Below are positions 44,501 through 57,200 of a stretch of DNA of 64,000 nucleotides, in pieces. Numbering within the stretch: the first letter of the stretch is position 1; each line of letters opens with the position of its first letter. This DNA comes from Deuterostichococcus epilithicus (lineage: Eukaryota; Chlorophyta; Trebouxiophyceae; Prasiolales; Stichococcaceae). The stretch lies in contig JAVTLE010000023.1 in the NCBI GenBank assembly GCA_033439295.1, forward strand, positions 1,054,001 through 1,118,000, given 5' to 3'. The position numbers and the translations under genes were made by a program. The notes under the pieces are model-generated. The model did not search any database. It had not been told where the DNA came from and saw only the letters and a program-made list of their open reading frames with translations.

Positions 44501-44650
44501 GCTCTGTCGTGCTGCGCGAAAGTGCCAGCCAGCCCTGACGAGAGTGCCTGGCGCTGCAGGTATGCATGGCACATGATATTTGGCGAGCCGCCGGTGGTGG
44601 TGCCGCTGTCAGAGTGCGAACTGCTGAGATGCCCAAAGGATCAGCAGTGA
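41579..44650 (+). CDS. DUF3431 family protein, tandem copy 3 (type II membrane protein)
   Basis: Exons: 41579-41764, 42029-42206, 42379-42554, 42801-42955, 43235-43328, 43511-43621, 43827-43976, 44189-44268, 44560-44650, giving 1221 nt and 406 residues. Basic start, then the anchor LATATGAALLLLLAAIGVAT. Lumenal blocks: APWGPVWHVEELLDGLDNSS, MVVVARADEDVSWLSIFLPD, IPHTVYQ, KETNVYLQYIVSHYDRLP, FLHAHRHSWHVHD, RWGEVAFSNLRYKGFE, DWDCGSPFEGKNFPCGWEGS, LPELVYTQCCAEFVVSRERI and YAWHMIFGEPPV, ending KDQQ. The conserved His-Ala-His-Arg/Trp-His and Cys-rich DWDCG...FPCGWEGS blocks are candidates for an active site and disulfides (inference). A Golgi or ER location fits the signal anchor. Confidence 0.85.
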
Positions 44651-45288
44651 GCATGGGCAGCACAGGGAGATGCATGTTTAGAGTGTGCGCTCGGCTGAAC
44701 AGCAGAACAACAGTGAGGCAGAGATGTGAAAGATACGGATCAAGGCATGACATCATGCATCCCATTCTTGCCGTCATCATGTGGCCATCGGTATTCTGAA
44801 GGCACGATTCTGTAGTGAGGGCGGGTGGTCGCAGGCTTCTGCTTTGTATCTGTTGGGTCACAACATATGCCGGCAACTACCACCAAAGCTAGTATTGAAG
44901 AGGACAAAGCCGAAACAGGGGCGACGGCGATCGCTCCCAAACATTGTGTCGACTGAATGACCATTCAGACTGCCAGCTGCGGCTGCAGTCGCAGCTCTCA
45001 AGTGCACGGGCAGTATCATACCAGCGCGGCCTGCCAACAGCCTGCCAGCTAGCTTGGCAGCAAATCCAGCATGAATCCCTGACAGCGCCGGCACTGCACT
45101 CGGAAGCAGCACCACAATCGGCAGGCCACGACCTGAGGACCGTTGCCACTGCTGTACACATTTCCAAGCTGCGACACAGCAGGTTCAACAGCGGCTGCTG
45201 CTGCTGCGCCGCCGCCGCCGCCGCCGCCGCGCCAGCGTCCATCACAGAACGCAGGAGCTGCGACTGCTGCGCTGCGGCGCAAGCCGCC
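44651..45288. other. Convergent spacer between DUF3431 copy 3 and TRAPPC8
   Basis: The two genes converge here. Bases 45177-45240 hold a decayed copy of the last TRAPPC8 codons and stop region (see the ghost feature). Nothing else coding is visible. Confidence 0.5.
45177..45240 (-). repeat. Ghost copy of the TRAPPC8 3' coding end
   Basis: On the minus strand, GCGGCGGCGCAGCAGCA followed by a CCGCTGTTGAACCTGCTGT block repeats the gene's final codons (GCGGCGGCGCAGCAGCAACC, then CTGGACCTGCTGTGA at 45289-45330). The ghost lies beyond the stop, and the stop position reads TGT in this copy. Confidence 0.8.
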
Positions 45289-48200
45289 TCACAGCAGGTC
45301 CAGCAGTGGTTGCTGCTGCGCCGCCGCCGTTGTCGTGGCGGCGGCATCCGTCACGGTCAGCACCAGCCGCGGCCCCGGCCGCGTGTCGTGCAGGCTGGAC
45401 AGGTCCGGGTACGTCCAGCTGAGGATGTAGTCTGTCACTTCGTACACGCCAGGCCGGAACACCGCCAGCTGCAGGAGGAACAGGTTACTGAGAACCCTGA
45501 TTGGGGTTCGGACCAAAATCGTGCTGCGCAGGTCTGGGTTCTTCCAGCCGAGGAAGTGTCACTCCGTGAACAGGTCCAGACAGCCGCCAGCTGCATTTGA
45601 CAAACTCCCCAAAACACCCCAGGATCGACACCAATATGCTGGTATGCATTGCATATCGGCGGTCTCGCATGCATACACCCCAGAGCAGCAGGCTGGCCAT
45701 GTGGCTGACCATATCTGCAAACAGGACGTGTTCAAAACTCCAGCTGCAGGGGCGTCCAATCCAGACCTGCCTCAGCACGGTTGTATGGGGATGGTCCTGC
45801 AGCAGCTGCGCAGTACCGCCTCTGCGCAGGATTGCCAGCAACCCAGAATATCCGACAGCTTCCTATGTGGCAAGGCACGGCACAACAGGAAGGCCCCCCG
45901 CCGCTGCCCCCGCTGCCGCTCTCCAGCTTTCATACTTGCCGAGTTCATAGCCGCGGTGGTGGCTGGGAAGCTTTGGCAGAGGGCATGTCACCCTCACCTG
46001 CAGTGGAACCTCAGCCTCGGCGCCGCCTGGCAGGCTGGGCACCGTCGCCCGGGTCGTGCCGCACCATACCACGTCTGGCGCGCCGGCGATGTCTGTTTGC
46101 GGCGTGCCGGCGGCGCCGCCGCCGGCGGCCGCCAGCGCGCTGGCGCCTATCTCCCATGCGGCGGCGGCGGGCACGCCTGCGCAGCGGAGCGGCAGGGTGC
46201 AGGAAAGCGTCAGGACTGCCTGCCTGGTGACGCTGCCGTCGGCTGCAGGGCGTTGTCGTCGAACAGCAGCCGTGCTACACGAGCCCGGCGAGGGAGCCGC
46301 TCACAAGCAAAAAGCAACACTCCCACACACAGGTGCAGGTGCAGGTGCAGATGGCAGCACAGCATCAGATGGCGGCGTCCGACAGCAGGGACGAGGCCTA
46401 GCCAGAAAGACTCCTAATCAGACCCCACTACTTGACTCACCATCGGAGGAGGCGCTGTGCTGCGGGCCCGCCTCCACTGACAGGGACGCGGCCTGCGGCA
46501 GGCAGTTGCGCACGGCCAGGCGCAGGCGCAGCACGCAGGGAGCGCCGTGGGAGAAGTCGTGCGCAGCGACCCGCGGCCCCCGCACCACCGCCCGGCATGG
46601 CACCCGCTCCTGCGCAGGCATGAGTGCGCCTCATGTGCACGCTTGGCGGATCCGCGTCTCCAAGTCGCCGGGCGACGCCGCGTTGTCGCTTTGAGGCGTG
46701 CGCCACGGCCGCCGGCCCCCGCAGACCACCGCCCGGCGCGGCAGCCGCTCTTGCGCCTGGATCTGTGAGGTCGACTGACCGTGGCATGTCAGACACCTAG
46801 CGGACAGCCCCGGAGCTCTCCAGCAAAGCTCCAACATTGCTGGCCCGACAACGTGGCTGCGTTCGGTCAGGGGCGGCCCACCTTTAGCCGCACGCCGTAG
46901 AGGTGCGCAAAGCCGCGGTGCGGCCGGTCGTCCAGCGGCGAGGCGGCGCTCCACGCCAGCACCAGCCCCGTGATGTCGGCGCCGCCGGTGCCGCCGTCTG
47001 CCGCTGCCGCTGCCGCTGCCCCTGTGCCGGCGGGGCCCTGCCGTCGTGCGCCCGCGGCGCCGCCAGCATCTCGCGCCCCGTCTGGCAGGGGAGGGTGCAC
47101 CACGTCAACATTAGAGCTGGCGGGCAAGCGGAGCCCACACATCATATTGGGCGCCTGGCACTTGCTCCGGCTCGACGAGCCTGCAAGACGTGCAGCTGCA
47201 AATAACTTCCGTGGAACGATCAGCCGGATGCTGTGGGGCTCACGACTGAGAAACCCAGCGGATTTGCCCCGCACCGCCGCTCCGCAGCAACATCAGGCCT
47301 CCAGCCAACAGGGAACAGCGTCGGAGCGACTGGCTGATGCGCAATTTGGCAGCGACAGCGCAGCAGCTGCCACATTCCCCGGAGCCTGATGCACACTGCA
47401 GGTCGCTGCAGAGCCGAAGGCAGCTCCTGGCTGCTACAAGCATCAGACGAACCGTTATCATCCTCAAAGCAGTCCGGCACTTAAGACAGCTCACTGCGTG
47501 CAGCGCCGCCCGCGACGGCCGGCCGAGGCCCGCCGCGCCCGTGGAACCAGGCCACTGGTCCCGCCAAGTTGTCTGCCGCCATTGGCACCGCCGCCGGTGC
47601 CGCTGCTGGTCCACTGCTGGCGACAGGCGCCTGATGCTGCGCCGGCAACATCGCCGGCGGGTGCAGGTACAGGAACACACTGCTGGCAGCGCCCGGCCGC
47701 AGCTGCTCCTGCGCACATGTGTGTGCCTAGAGGGTGAGCAACGTGACAAGCATATACCTATTGCAGGTCGACAGGCATGCCACCGCTTACGCGCCCTGGA
47801 TGCTGCAACCCGAATCGCAGGCTTCGTGAGGCGCTGCAAGTGCATGGAGCCTGCATGCAGGTCGAGCGGGATGCAGGTCGAGCCTCGCTTGAGTTGCAAG
47901 ACAGCATCTCCAGTGCCTGCAGCGAGCTTCAAGTTGCAAGCGGCGCAGAGGCAGTCTCACGTGCTGTTCGACCGCCGGCTGCACGCCTGCTGCTGCTGGG
48001 CTGCCGGGCTGCTGCTGCTGCTCCAGCGACGCGGCCGGCGGCAGCCGGCTGGCCGCCCAATGCTGCCCGGCCACCACCACTCGCTCCAGGGTGACCGTAG
48101 CTGACGTCTGCAAGCAGGTTGTTGGCTCAGAGAATGGAAAGTCGGCAACCAAATGCCTGTGGCAGGACCCAACATGCCGCAGCATCTGGCATTGCAGGCT

Positions 48201-51200
48201 TCCCTGTGGATGCTGGGCTCAGTGTGCAAATGAGACGTGCCGGCGAAAGGGGGGGGGGGCATGGGCCATGGCTGCAAAGAATGCCGCCATAAATGCAGGG
48301 GTTTTGCAATTACGTTGGCAGCAAACACGACGTTCGAAGCGTTCAACACCTCTAATACCGAACTTGATACCATTGCTATCCAGGTGTGCCGTGAAGGTGT
48401 CCTACCATGTCGACCGCTATGCATGCTGCCACTGCTGATCCAGGCTTGACGGCAGCCACGCACTTACATGTTTGTACCTGCAAGAACGGCTCTTTCGACT
48501 GCTTCATGCTCACATGGCACCCACCTGCAGGTTGGCCAGCTGCAGACGCAGCAGGAAGCGGTGCAGGTCGGTGGCCGAGGGCCGCAGCACCGGCGCCGCG
48601 CTGACCGCCGGCAGCACGCTCACGCCGTGCGCCAGGCGCAGGCACCTGGGATGCGAGTGCGACATGGAGCTGAACGCGTGGACGACGTGAGACGTGCACG
48701 ATTCAGGGCCGAAGTAAGATATTTCTGGGTATGTAGGAGTAATGGGACCAATCGGAGCGGAACCCAATGCCAAGCCCCTTCATCGAGCAATGGTGCACTG
48801 CAGAGGGTCAGCCAATCCCCGAAGAAACACCGAAGCTGCACAGCGTCAGTAGGCCCCGAGAAGACTCTGTAGCGACCACAAAACAATGGGGCTGTTACGG
48901 GCCTCAAGGTCTCTGCGGCCAGCGTACGAGGCCTCTCCGAGCCTACTGGCCGATGCTGAGAAGGGGGATGCCGCACTATTAACAGATGTTACCCATTGAC
49001 TTTTGCAAACACACTAGCCTTGGATGCGGCAATGCACTGCAGGGCCGCAGTGCTGGCTACTCATCAGCAGGCTGGGAACCAAGTATTCCAGTCTGCACGG
49101 CGCCTGGAATAAAAACGGAAAGAAATGGGAGCAATGAAGTGGACAACAGAGGGAAAAAAAACAAGAGGAGCGGAACAGCGACAAGGACCGGGCAGAATCT
49201 GTACTGTTTGCCGCCCTTGGGGCTGGCACGATTGCGTGTGGCGAGGCACGCGGTGCAGCTCACCTGGCGCCTACAAGTTTCACGCATCAAGCTGACCTTC
49301 GGCGTATAGATCAACGATTTCACCTGTACTTCATGCCGTCCACGGGGCTGGCGGGCTCGTAGTAGAGCACGTACTGAAAGGCCGACTCGCCAGCGGCGCA
49401 CGGGTGCAGCCACAACGGCCACTCCAGGGTGGCGCCTGCGCAACCGTCCACGCAAGGGCGTTCCGCATCCGTCTCACACACAAAGTACCGACAAGATGGT
49501 CCCAGCTATCAGTCAGAGCGAGATGTGCATGCTCGAGCCGCCGCAACTAGTTGCCGAGTGCTGTGTGGCGCCTGTCAGCGCACTGCCTGCAGGCAGTCGA
49601 GGAGAACTGGACCCCAATGCTTCCCACACCCGGATGAAAACCCTTCTGTTGGTCGTGCGTTTGGGCCGCCAGCCATCTGGTTATGGCCGAGGCTGGCAGG
49701 CAGGCAGGAATTGGGAAGCAGCACCTGCTTCCAGGCGCCCGCCGCCGGTGAAGGCATACAGCTGCTGCCCTGCTCGGAACTGCTCGTACGCCACCGGCTC
49801 TGCCCGCAGGCTGTCACCTGTCGCCGCCGCGGCGCTGGCGCCTGTGTGTGTAGCAGAGAACCGCTTGTAACACTGTGTGAGAAAAACATGTCATATGTTG
49901 GAACATCTGAGCCAACATTCCCCTGACCACCCTGCTGAGAGGGAGAAGGTGACACCACGAGTGATTGGTTTCAGGATTCCAACAGGTGGGCAGCCACACT
50001 CGCAGATCAATCCCGTCGGGAGGCAAGAAAGCAACCGACAAATTCTACCCGACAGCAGCTGCAGCGGGTCTGCGCCCAGCTCCGCTGCGCTCGCGCCCAC
50101 GTGCAGGCATGGCTGCCCCACTGCGATGCGCAGCCCGTGCAGTGCACCGCCGCCGGCGTTGCGCAGCCGCATGCGGCAGCAGATCATCTCGCCCGCCAGC
50201 AGCGTCGGCGGCAGGCCCGCAAGCTCGGCTTCCAGCCGCGGCATGGCAGGCATGACGGCCAGCGCCAGGCTCGCAGCTGACTCCTGCCCCCTGCAGCGTT
50301 TTCAGGGGTGGTCAGAGCCAACAGGTGTGAAAGCCAGCAGAGCACCCGCCTTGGAGTTCAGCTGGTAGAGGAGAGCTGGGCCTGCTCGACAGTCGCAGCA
50401 CAAGGGCCCGTCAAAATAATTTTTGCCGTCACATTGAAGGCCGGCATGAAGGCTTAGCGCTGCCGCTGAAGCTCCAGCCAGCGCAGCCTGGGTCGGCAGC
50501 ACTGCTCGCCTTGCTGGCTCTGCCAGTGCATTTCTGCTGTGGAGCAGCTTCAAAGTCACCTTCCCGGCTTCCGTCGCGGCGGCCGCGGCACAAAGGCACG
50601 CCGCCCAATCGCCGTGCCGTTGAGCGCCCACTGCAGCCCCGTCAGCGTCAGCGTCCCTGCTCCCAGCGGCCGTACTTCCAGCCGAACCTGCGGACGAGGA
50701 AACTTCCTCTAGTGAAGGAAATTGCCTGGCCAGAGCGTCAGCATGAAGTGAGAGTTTATTCGAGCTGGCTGGCAACTGCTGTGCTGGTCGCCAACACATT
50801 GACAGCGCTGGGCCGCAGCGCAAACGAGCTAAACAAGTTTGGCTTCCGGTTGGGAGCCGGCTGGAGGGGCAGGCTCAACCTCCTGCGCAATGCCCTTAAC
50901 TGACCAGCAAGATGCAGGATGGCAAGCTGCCGCCAGTCAAGCGAAACATCGCCATCCACCCGTGACGTTGCAGGGTCAGCGCGGGACGTCAAGCGGCATG
51001 AGCGTGTGTCACAGGAGCACTGTGCTGGATGCAAGGTCTATTGCGGCGCAGATGGCCGGACCCTGCGACAGGCAGCAGTAGCCCGCAGGCGGCCCTGGCA
51101 GTGCACATGCTTGGGCAAACACCCTACGAACCGCGGCCGACATGCATCGCAGGGACCTCCATCAAACACAGGCGCCCCAGAAGCAAGCGTCTGTCGAGCG

Positions 51201-54200
51201 CTGGCGCGGCTGTGCAGAGCGCACCATCACCATGCGACCTGTGGCCTGTGCCTGAAACCCCGTGTTGTAGAGACTCTGGGTCAGGTTCAGTGTGGAGAAT
51301 AGCGAGCTCACCCAGGACCGCTCGCTGCCGCGCAAGCGCAGGGACTGCTCCAGGGCCTCCACTCCAGGTGCAGCCGCACCGCCGCCCGCATCGCCCCTGC
51401 CGCCGGCTGCCACCGCTGCGTCGCCGCCGCCGCTGGCTGCGCCCCCGGCGGGCCGCAGCTCACACAGGGTGCGCAGCTCCGAGAGGTTGAGCTCGATCTG
51501 TGCATGGCGCAGAACCAACAAGCATCAGCGGCCGCAAATGATCGAAGCTGGCATAGCCCTTCCTTGACGCACGACACCCTCGATGTCGTGCATCAGCAGC
51601 TCAGGCACCGGCGCGTGACGCGGCGAGTCCGTTGGAAGCGACGAACGCGGACGTTTCTATGGTGGCGCCATGCACCATGGCCAGCCCCGGTCGGCCAAAG
51701 TTGCAGCAGGGATTCCTGCCCTCTGGTGCAGCCTACGCAAACCACTGGCGGGACCGCAGGCAGGAAAACACACGCATGCCCAGGCGCAGGCCCGGAGGTG
51801 TGCAACCGTCCTTCACTTGCAATGTACTGACACGAGTCCTGCCAGAGGGCAGCGCCAGACTCATGTTGGTGCAGTACAGGCGTCGCCACCTCCCATGCGT
51901 GCAGCGATCGCCGGGCACACGGTTTCAGCTGTGCGCGTCCCGCATCTGGGATGTCCAGCATTCGACACATACTGTTACGGAGCTGCAACCCCAGGACCAT
52001 GGCGCAACGACCCGTTCTGTACCTGCAGCGGGTTGGACACCTCCACATCGACAGCCACCAGCTCGCCGGCGACGCAGGTGCCCAAGGTTGCAGCGCCGCC
52101 CGCCCCCCGCGCCGCCGCAGCGTCAAGCCACGAGCTGCACGGTCACGGCGGCAAGAATGTGGGTATGTCCACGCGGCAGCTGCGCAAATGATTGAGAGTC
52201 GAGAGCCCTGCTGGACGCGCGCTTAACCCCGCCTTGATGGTCGCGGCAGGAGGAACGCGTGATGACGGCACTGTCACAGCTGGATGCACCTTAAGCGCCT
52301 TGTCTCCAGCCCTTTCGACAGCGGTGCCTGCAAGGGCTGTGCTGGACAGGGGTGACGGCCCGCGACCGCCTCGGGGCGGGTGCGGTCACCTGCCGTCTGC
52401 GCCCGGCGGCGCGAAGGACGCCTCTAGTCGCTTCCAGGCGCCCTCTGGCATCGCCCGTGCAGCGGCATTCCCCGCGCACCGCGCATCGTCGTAGTGCACC
52501 CGCACATTAGTGACATCCACCTCAGGCAGCGGCAGCTCCGCTACAACCGGCGCCTCCTGTGTGACATGTCAAGCGCCACCGTGATTTGAGCTCCGTCTCT
52601 TGGCACGTGATAGCACGTCGGTGCCATCCACCTTCGGCAGCAGGGGAGCTCCGCCGCGACGGGCGCCTCTTCAGCGACTAGGACCACAACGACAGTGGGT
52701 ATCCGCCTCAGCGGCGGTCACCCCGCCGAACACCAGAGGGTTTTGCTGGCGAAGCTTGCAAACCCATACAGTCGAACGAGCCCGACAGAAGGCGCGATGG
52801 TGCAGTCGCACCTGCTGCAGCGCCGCCTGCTGGACCGTGTCCAGAAACGTGCGCAGCCGCGCGGCCTGCCACGCCGCCGGCGCTCCGCCGCAGGCCAGCA
52901 TCGCGCCGTAGTGCGCCAGCGCTGAGTGCAGGTCGCCGCCCTCTCGTGCAGTGCGGCCCAGCACCTCGTGCAGGTGCTCCTCGATGAAGCTCCACTGCCG
53001 CCCCGCGTACACACCCAGCACCTGCCTGCAGGCGACGGTCAGAACCAGGTGTCAGAGGAGGCCGTGCATTGCTTCGCGGATTTGTTTGAGAGCAACAACA
53101 TCCAAGTCTGTAAGGTGCGGCCTAGCACCGCGGGCAGGTGGTCGTTGATGAAGCGCCACTGCCACCCCGCACACACACCCAGCACTGTGTGCAGCTGGAG
53201 GAAAACACTCCCATCGTGAGCGCAGCAGTTTTGCAAGTTCCGCTGCATGAGAGTCAATTGGTACTTGAGCTGCCGCAGCGATGCCTGAGCGTACTGGCGC
53301 AAGGGCAGGACTGAGCAGCAGCCGATGGGCTGAGCTCCTGACAGGCCAAACACCGAGCTGCGCGCCAGCACCCAGCACCAGCTAGCCGGTCGAAGCACTT
53401 GCGCTGGCGCGGCCACCGCCGAGCGACCGTCAGACAGGGCTGCGGATGCGGCCGTGGGCGGCGGGAGCACGACACACAACCTCAGGTGCCGGAATCGCTC
53501 TCCAAGGGGCGCGCCTGTAGGCGCGCACGCCCAGGGGGACCTGGCCGCAGGCGTTGTAGCGCAGCCCGGACAGCACCATGTGGAATGCGAACTTGCGCAC
53601 GTGCGGCGGCGCCACGTGCAGCAGGCAGAAGGCCGCCTGCTCCAGCAGCAGCGCAGCCCGCAGGTTTTCCTCCTGTGCAGCGTGTCGAGGAGGCGTGCTG
53701 TCAGAACACTTGGAAAACGGTGCGCCGGTGTGCGAGCAGCAGGCGGAAGGCCCACTGCTCCAGCGCGGCACCGCCCCCCGGGTTCTGCTCCTGTTGGGGT
53801 CGAGACTCGGTCGGGAGATCGTCGCCGTTAGGTCGACTGTGTCCAGACAGCGCAGGTTGGCGGCCCAGGGCGGGGCGCGGCCTCTGCCAGCTGCCAATCG
53901 CTGCCGCATGCCTGCCGGAGCCCGCGCCACCGGTTCCTGAGCAGCTCCCGAGCTGTGAGGGGCTGGCGCTGGAGGCCTCGCGGCACCAGGGCAGCAGAAG
54001 AGCCTGAAGCGTGAGCACCGCTTCCGTGACACAACCCAAAGCGCGACACGACTCAGACCCCCCCGGAAGCGGGCGCGCATGAGCGCGCAGCCCGCAGGGG
54101 CGTGCGCGCCCGTCCCGTGGCAGCGGGCCGCTAGCAGAAGAGATGTTCAGGATAGTCGTCGTCTTGTCAGCACCAGCGTGAAGCCACCTGGAAGTGGGCG

Positions 54201-57200
54201 CGCATGAGCGCGTAGTTCGCCTCCGCGTGCGCGCCCGTCTCGCGGCAGTAGGCCGCCAGCAGCAGCATCGCGCGCGTCGCCAGCCGCACCCCGTCCGGCG
54301 CCGTGTGCGTGCCTGCGCAAGGTCAAACCCTGGAGTCAGGGCTGGCTCGCTCAGGACGTGTTCAGGTGCAGGCGACGCCGGGTGCAGCAGCGTCGCGCGC
54401 GATGCCGGACGCGTACGGCCGTCTGCGTGCCTGTGTGCGAGGGAAGGAACACAGAGCTGAAACTGGCTGGCCGCACCCCAGCCTGCGCCATGCGGGCGAC
54501 TGCCGACACACAAGCAGAGTGTGCTCCCCGCTTTGCAACACAGATGGCGTCACAGTGACTCGCAGTCTCGCATTGCGAGCAGCCGTGCAGACCACCTGAT
54601 GCGGAGGTGACACGCCAGCCGACTGTGCGGGTCAGCACTTGAAGCGCGGGGTGGTCGACGCCATGTGATACCGAAGGGTGAGGGCAGTCCTGTGCAAGGC
54701 GCACCTGCCGGGGAGGTGTAGCGGGCGAAGGCGTCCCGAAAGTGGCCGGCGACGTCCGCCAGGCGGCCCCCTGTCAGGAAAGCCGTCACCCCCAGCATCT
54801 CCTGTCGCAACACCGATGGCACTTCTGGACTGTTCAGAGTGACATGAGGATCTTCGTGTGTGCCTCAGACAAATTGTCTGACAACGCCTAGGCACGAGGG
54901 CCTGGCCCACCTAGTGCTTCGTGAACGGTCACAAGCAGCAGCGCCCAGGAACGCAGCAGCAGCAGCAGCAGCGGCGGCCGCGGGCGACGCCATCGCACCA
55001 TCAACCCAGTTAGATTGTTGCGCGCTGCGCTCGACCGGGCCGTGTGCCGGCTGCAGGGGCTCATCCAGCGACATCTGCCACGCCTGACCAATGATGTCTG
55101 TCCACCAAAGACGACAGGGCCAGGGGCAGGGCGGCTGCATCAAGTGCGCACCTGTGCACCGGCGTAGTGCTTCCAGGCGCGCTCAGCTTTGAAGTCCGTC
55201 GCCGCAAACTGCAGCGCCGACGTCGCCGTCTCATAATCCTGCGCAGCACGCCGATCAGTACTGGGTGGGTGTGCTGCAGGACGCGCCAGGCTGCACTTCG
55301 GGATCGACGACCTTGTGGATGCAAGACAGGCAGACCCTGTTGCTGTGGGCGCTGCACATGCATACTCGAACGGACGTGATGTACGGGATTTCGGGGGTCA
55401 ACCACTGCCAGCTGGAGCTGCAGCCACCAGATTTCAGTTTCAGCATGCGGACTGGGCGCGGCGAAACTCTCGTCCAAGGTGCCACATCAGGCGAGCCACT
55501 GCCAGCGCGTTGTGTTGTGTGCGCATTCGCACATTGTATCAATAGACAGCAGCCAGCCAGCCAAATTCGCATGATGCACACGGCACAGATGACTGTATGT
55601 TCGAAGCTGCAAGTTCATACTGACATGAGGTGGCACCATGATCACAAAACACATGGCGTCAACATATCCAAGGGCGCATCGGTGTGTGCCCTGGGAGCTT
55701 GACATTCCGCGTCATGTGTGTTTGTGTGTGTGCAGGCATGGTGGCACCTCGTTCTGTCACAGCTACAGCGAATGGCTGCCTCCTAGGTTATCCAAAGCGC
55801 TGCACGAAGCCGACTTGGCTGCCGTAGGCGCCATCGCAGGAGCCAGCTCGAACGCCGATGCTTTGTCACCTGGCGTATACTGAAAGATGATGGTTCCATA
55901 CAAATTTGTTTGATGGACTCTCTGTATCACCTGCAGCATGAAGGCGGCGTCTGCCAGCGCCCGAAGCTGGAACTCCTGCGTGGCCGCGTCGTAGCGCCCG
56001 GTGGCGGCGCCTGAGCGACCGGCAGGCTCCGGGCTGAGGCCGCCCGCGCTGCCGCTCTTGCGGATGCCCAGAAACGACCGGAACTGGTTGCGCAGCCCTT
56101 TGCGAGTTGCCATGACCTGCGCCAACGAAACCAAAGATGACCTCCTCTTGACATGCTGCAAGTGCTGTTGCAGATGGCGAGCTGTGTGTGGAAGTGGTTG
56201 TGCAGCTCTGTGCGCACGGCCATGACCTGTGCCGGCAAATAGGAGGTGATCCGGCTTTGAACCTGCTGCAGTGCTGATGGGGGTGTTTGCCGTGTAAGTT
56301 TGACACCTGCAGCGGGTCGAGCAGCCATGCCTGCGCAAGTCATGCCTATGCCAGCTTTGCCGCTGCTCTGCTTCCGAAGGCCACAGCAGCAGCCACAACC
56401 ATCAGCATTTAGGAGCGGCGACACGGCTGCTCGACAGGCCCACGACCGGTGTCGCACAGGACAGCATTCGGGTCGTGCCCTCATCGCCGGGTTTCACAAA
56501 CCCGCGAGGTGGATGTTCCGGCGCACCTGGAAGTGCAGCAAGCGCACGCGCTGCTGCAGCGCCGGCAGCAGCGAGCGCACCAAAAAATCCTCAAGCGCCG
56601 CTTTGATGGAATCCACGTCCTGGTCGCTCAAAGCTGCGCCCAGGCCCTGCACATTTGCAGCAGTCCACGTTTCTGAGACCTTTCTGATGGTGAGCGCTTT
56701 CTGCAGCGCTACTGTGACACAGTCCACATGCCGGTCGTTTGGCGCGGCGCCCAGACCCCTGCACAATGATGTCAACACCCTTCTTGACACCGTTTTCGGA
56801 CGTGACATGTGTTTTGCAGCACCGCCTTTCTGGACGCCACGTCCGTGTCACTCAGCGCGGCATCGGGATCCAGGCCCGGCGCGGCCACGCACAACCCCTG
56901 AATTCTTCAGATGTGCTTTGGTCCGCGGCGAAGGCGCCTCCACGCACGACACGGTCGCACGGCACCGCGCCGGTCCTTCGTTTGCCTGCTTGGTTGCTCC
57001 ACCTTGCTAGCTGGCCTAGACGCAGCATCGGCCGCGTGAAGGAGGGGGCACCTGATCGGGGACTGGCGGCCGGGCGTCCGGCTCGCCGGCGCCGCCGCCC
57101 GGCACCGGCGCGCGCAGGTGCGCCCGCCACAGCGCGGCGTAGCCCACATTGCTGTGGTCCCCCGCGTCACCTGTGGCGCTGTTGATGCGCGCAAGGCTGA

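Noticed and set aside
48000-48100. Leu/Ala-rich plus-strand frame as a membrane protein
   Set aside because: It is antisense to a TRAPPC8 exon with clear family similarity, and its hydrophobicity comes from CTG-rich sequence.
56510-56885. Three similar TRAPPC8 exon copies as mutually exclusive alternative exons
   Set aside because: Only the copy at 56510-56660 continues with the conserved family sequence. The other two lose frame or similarity after about 20 residues, so decayed duplicates are the simpler reading, though RNA data could overturn this.
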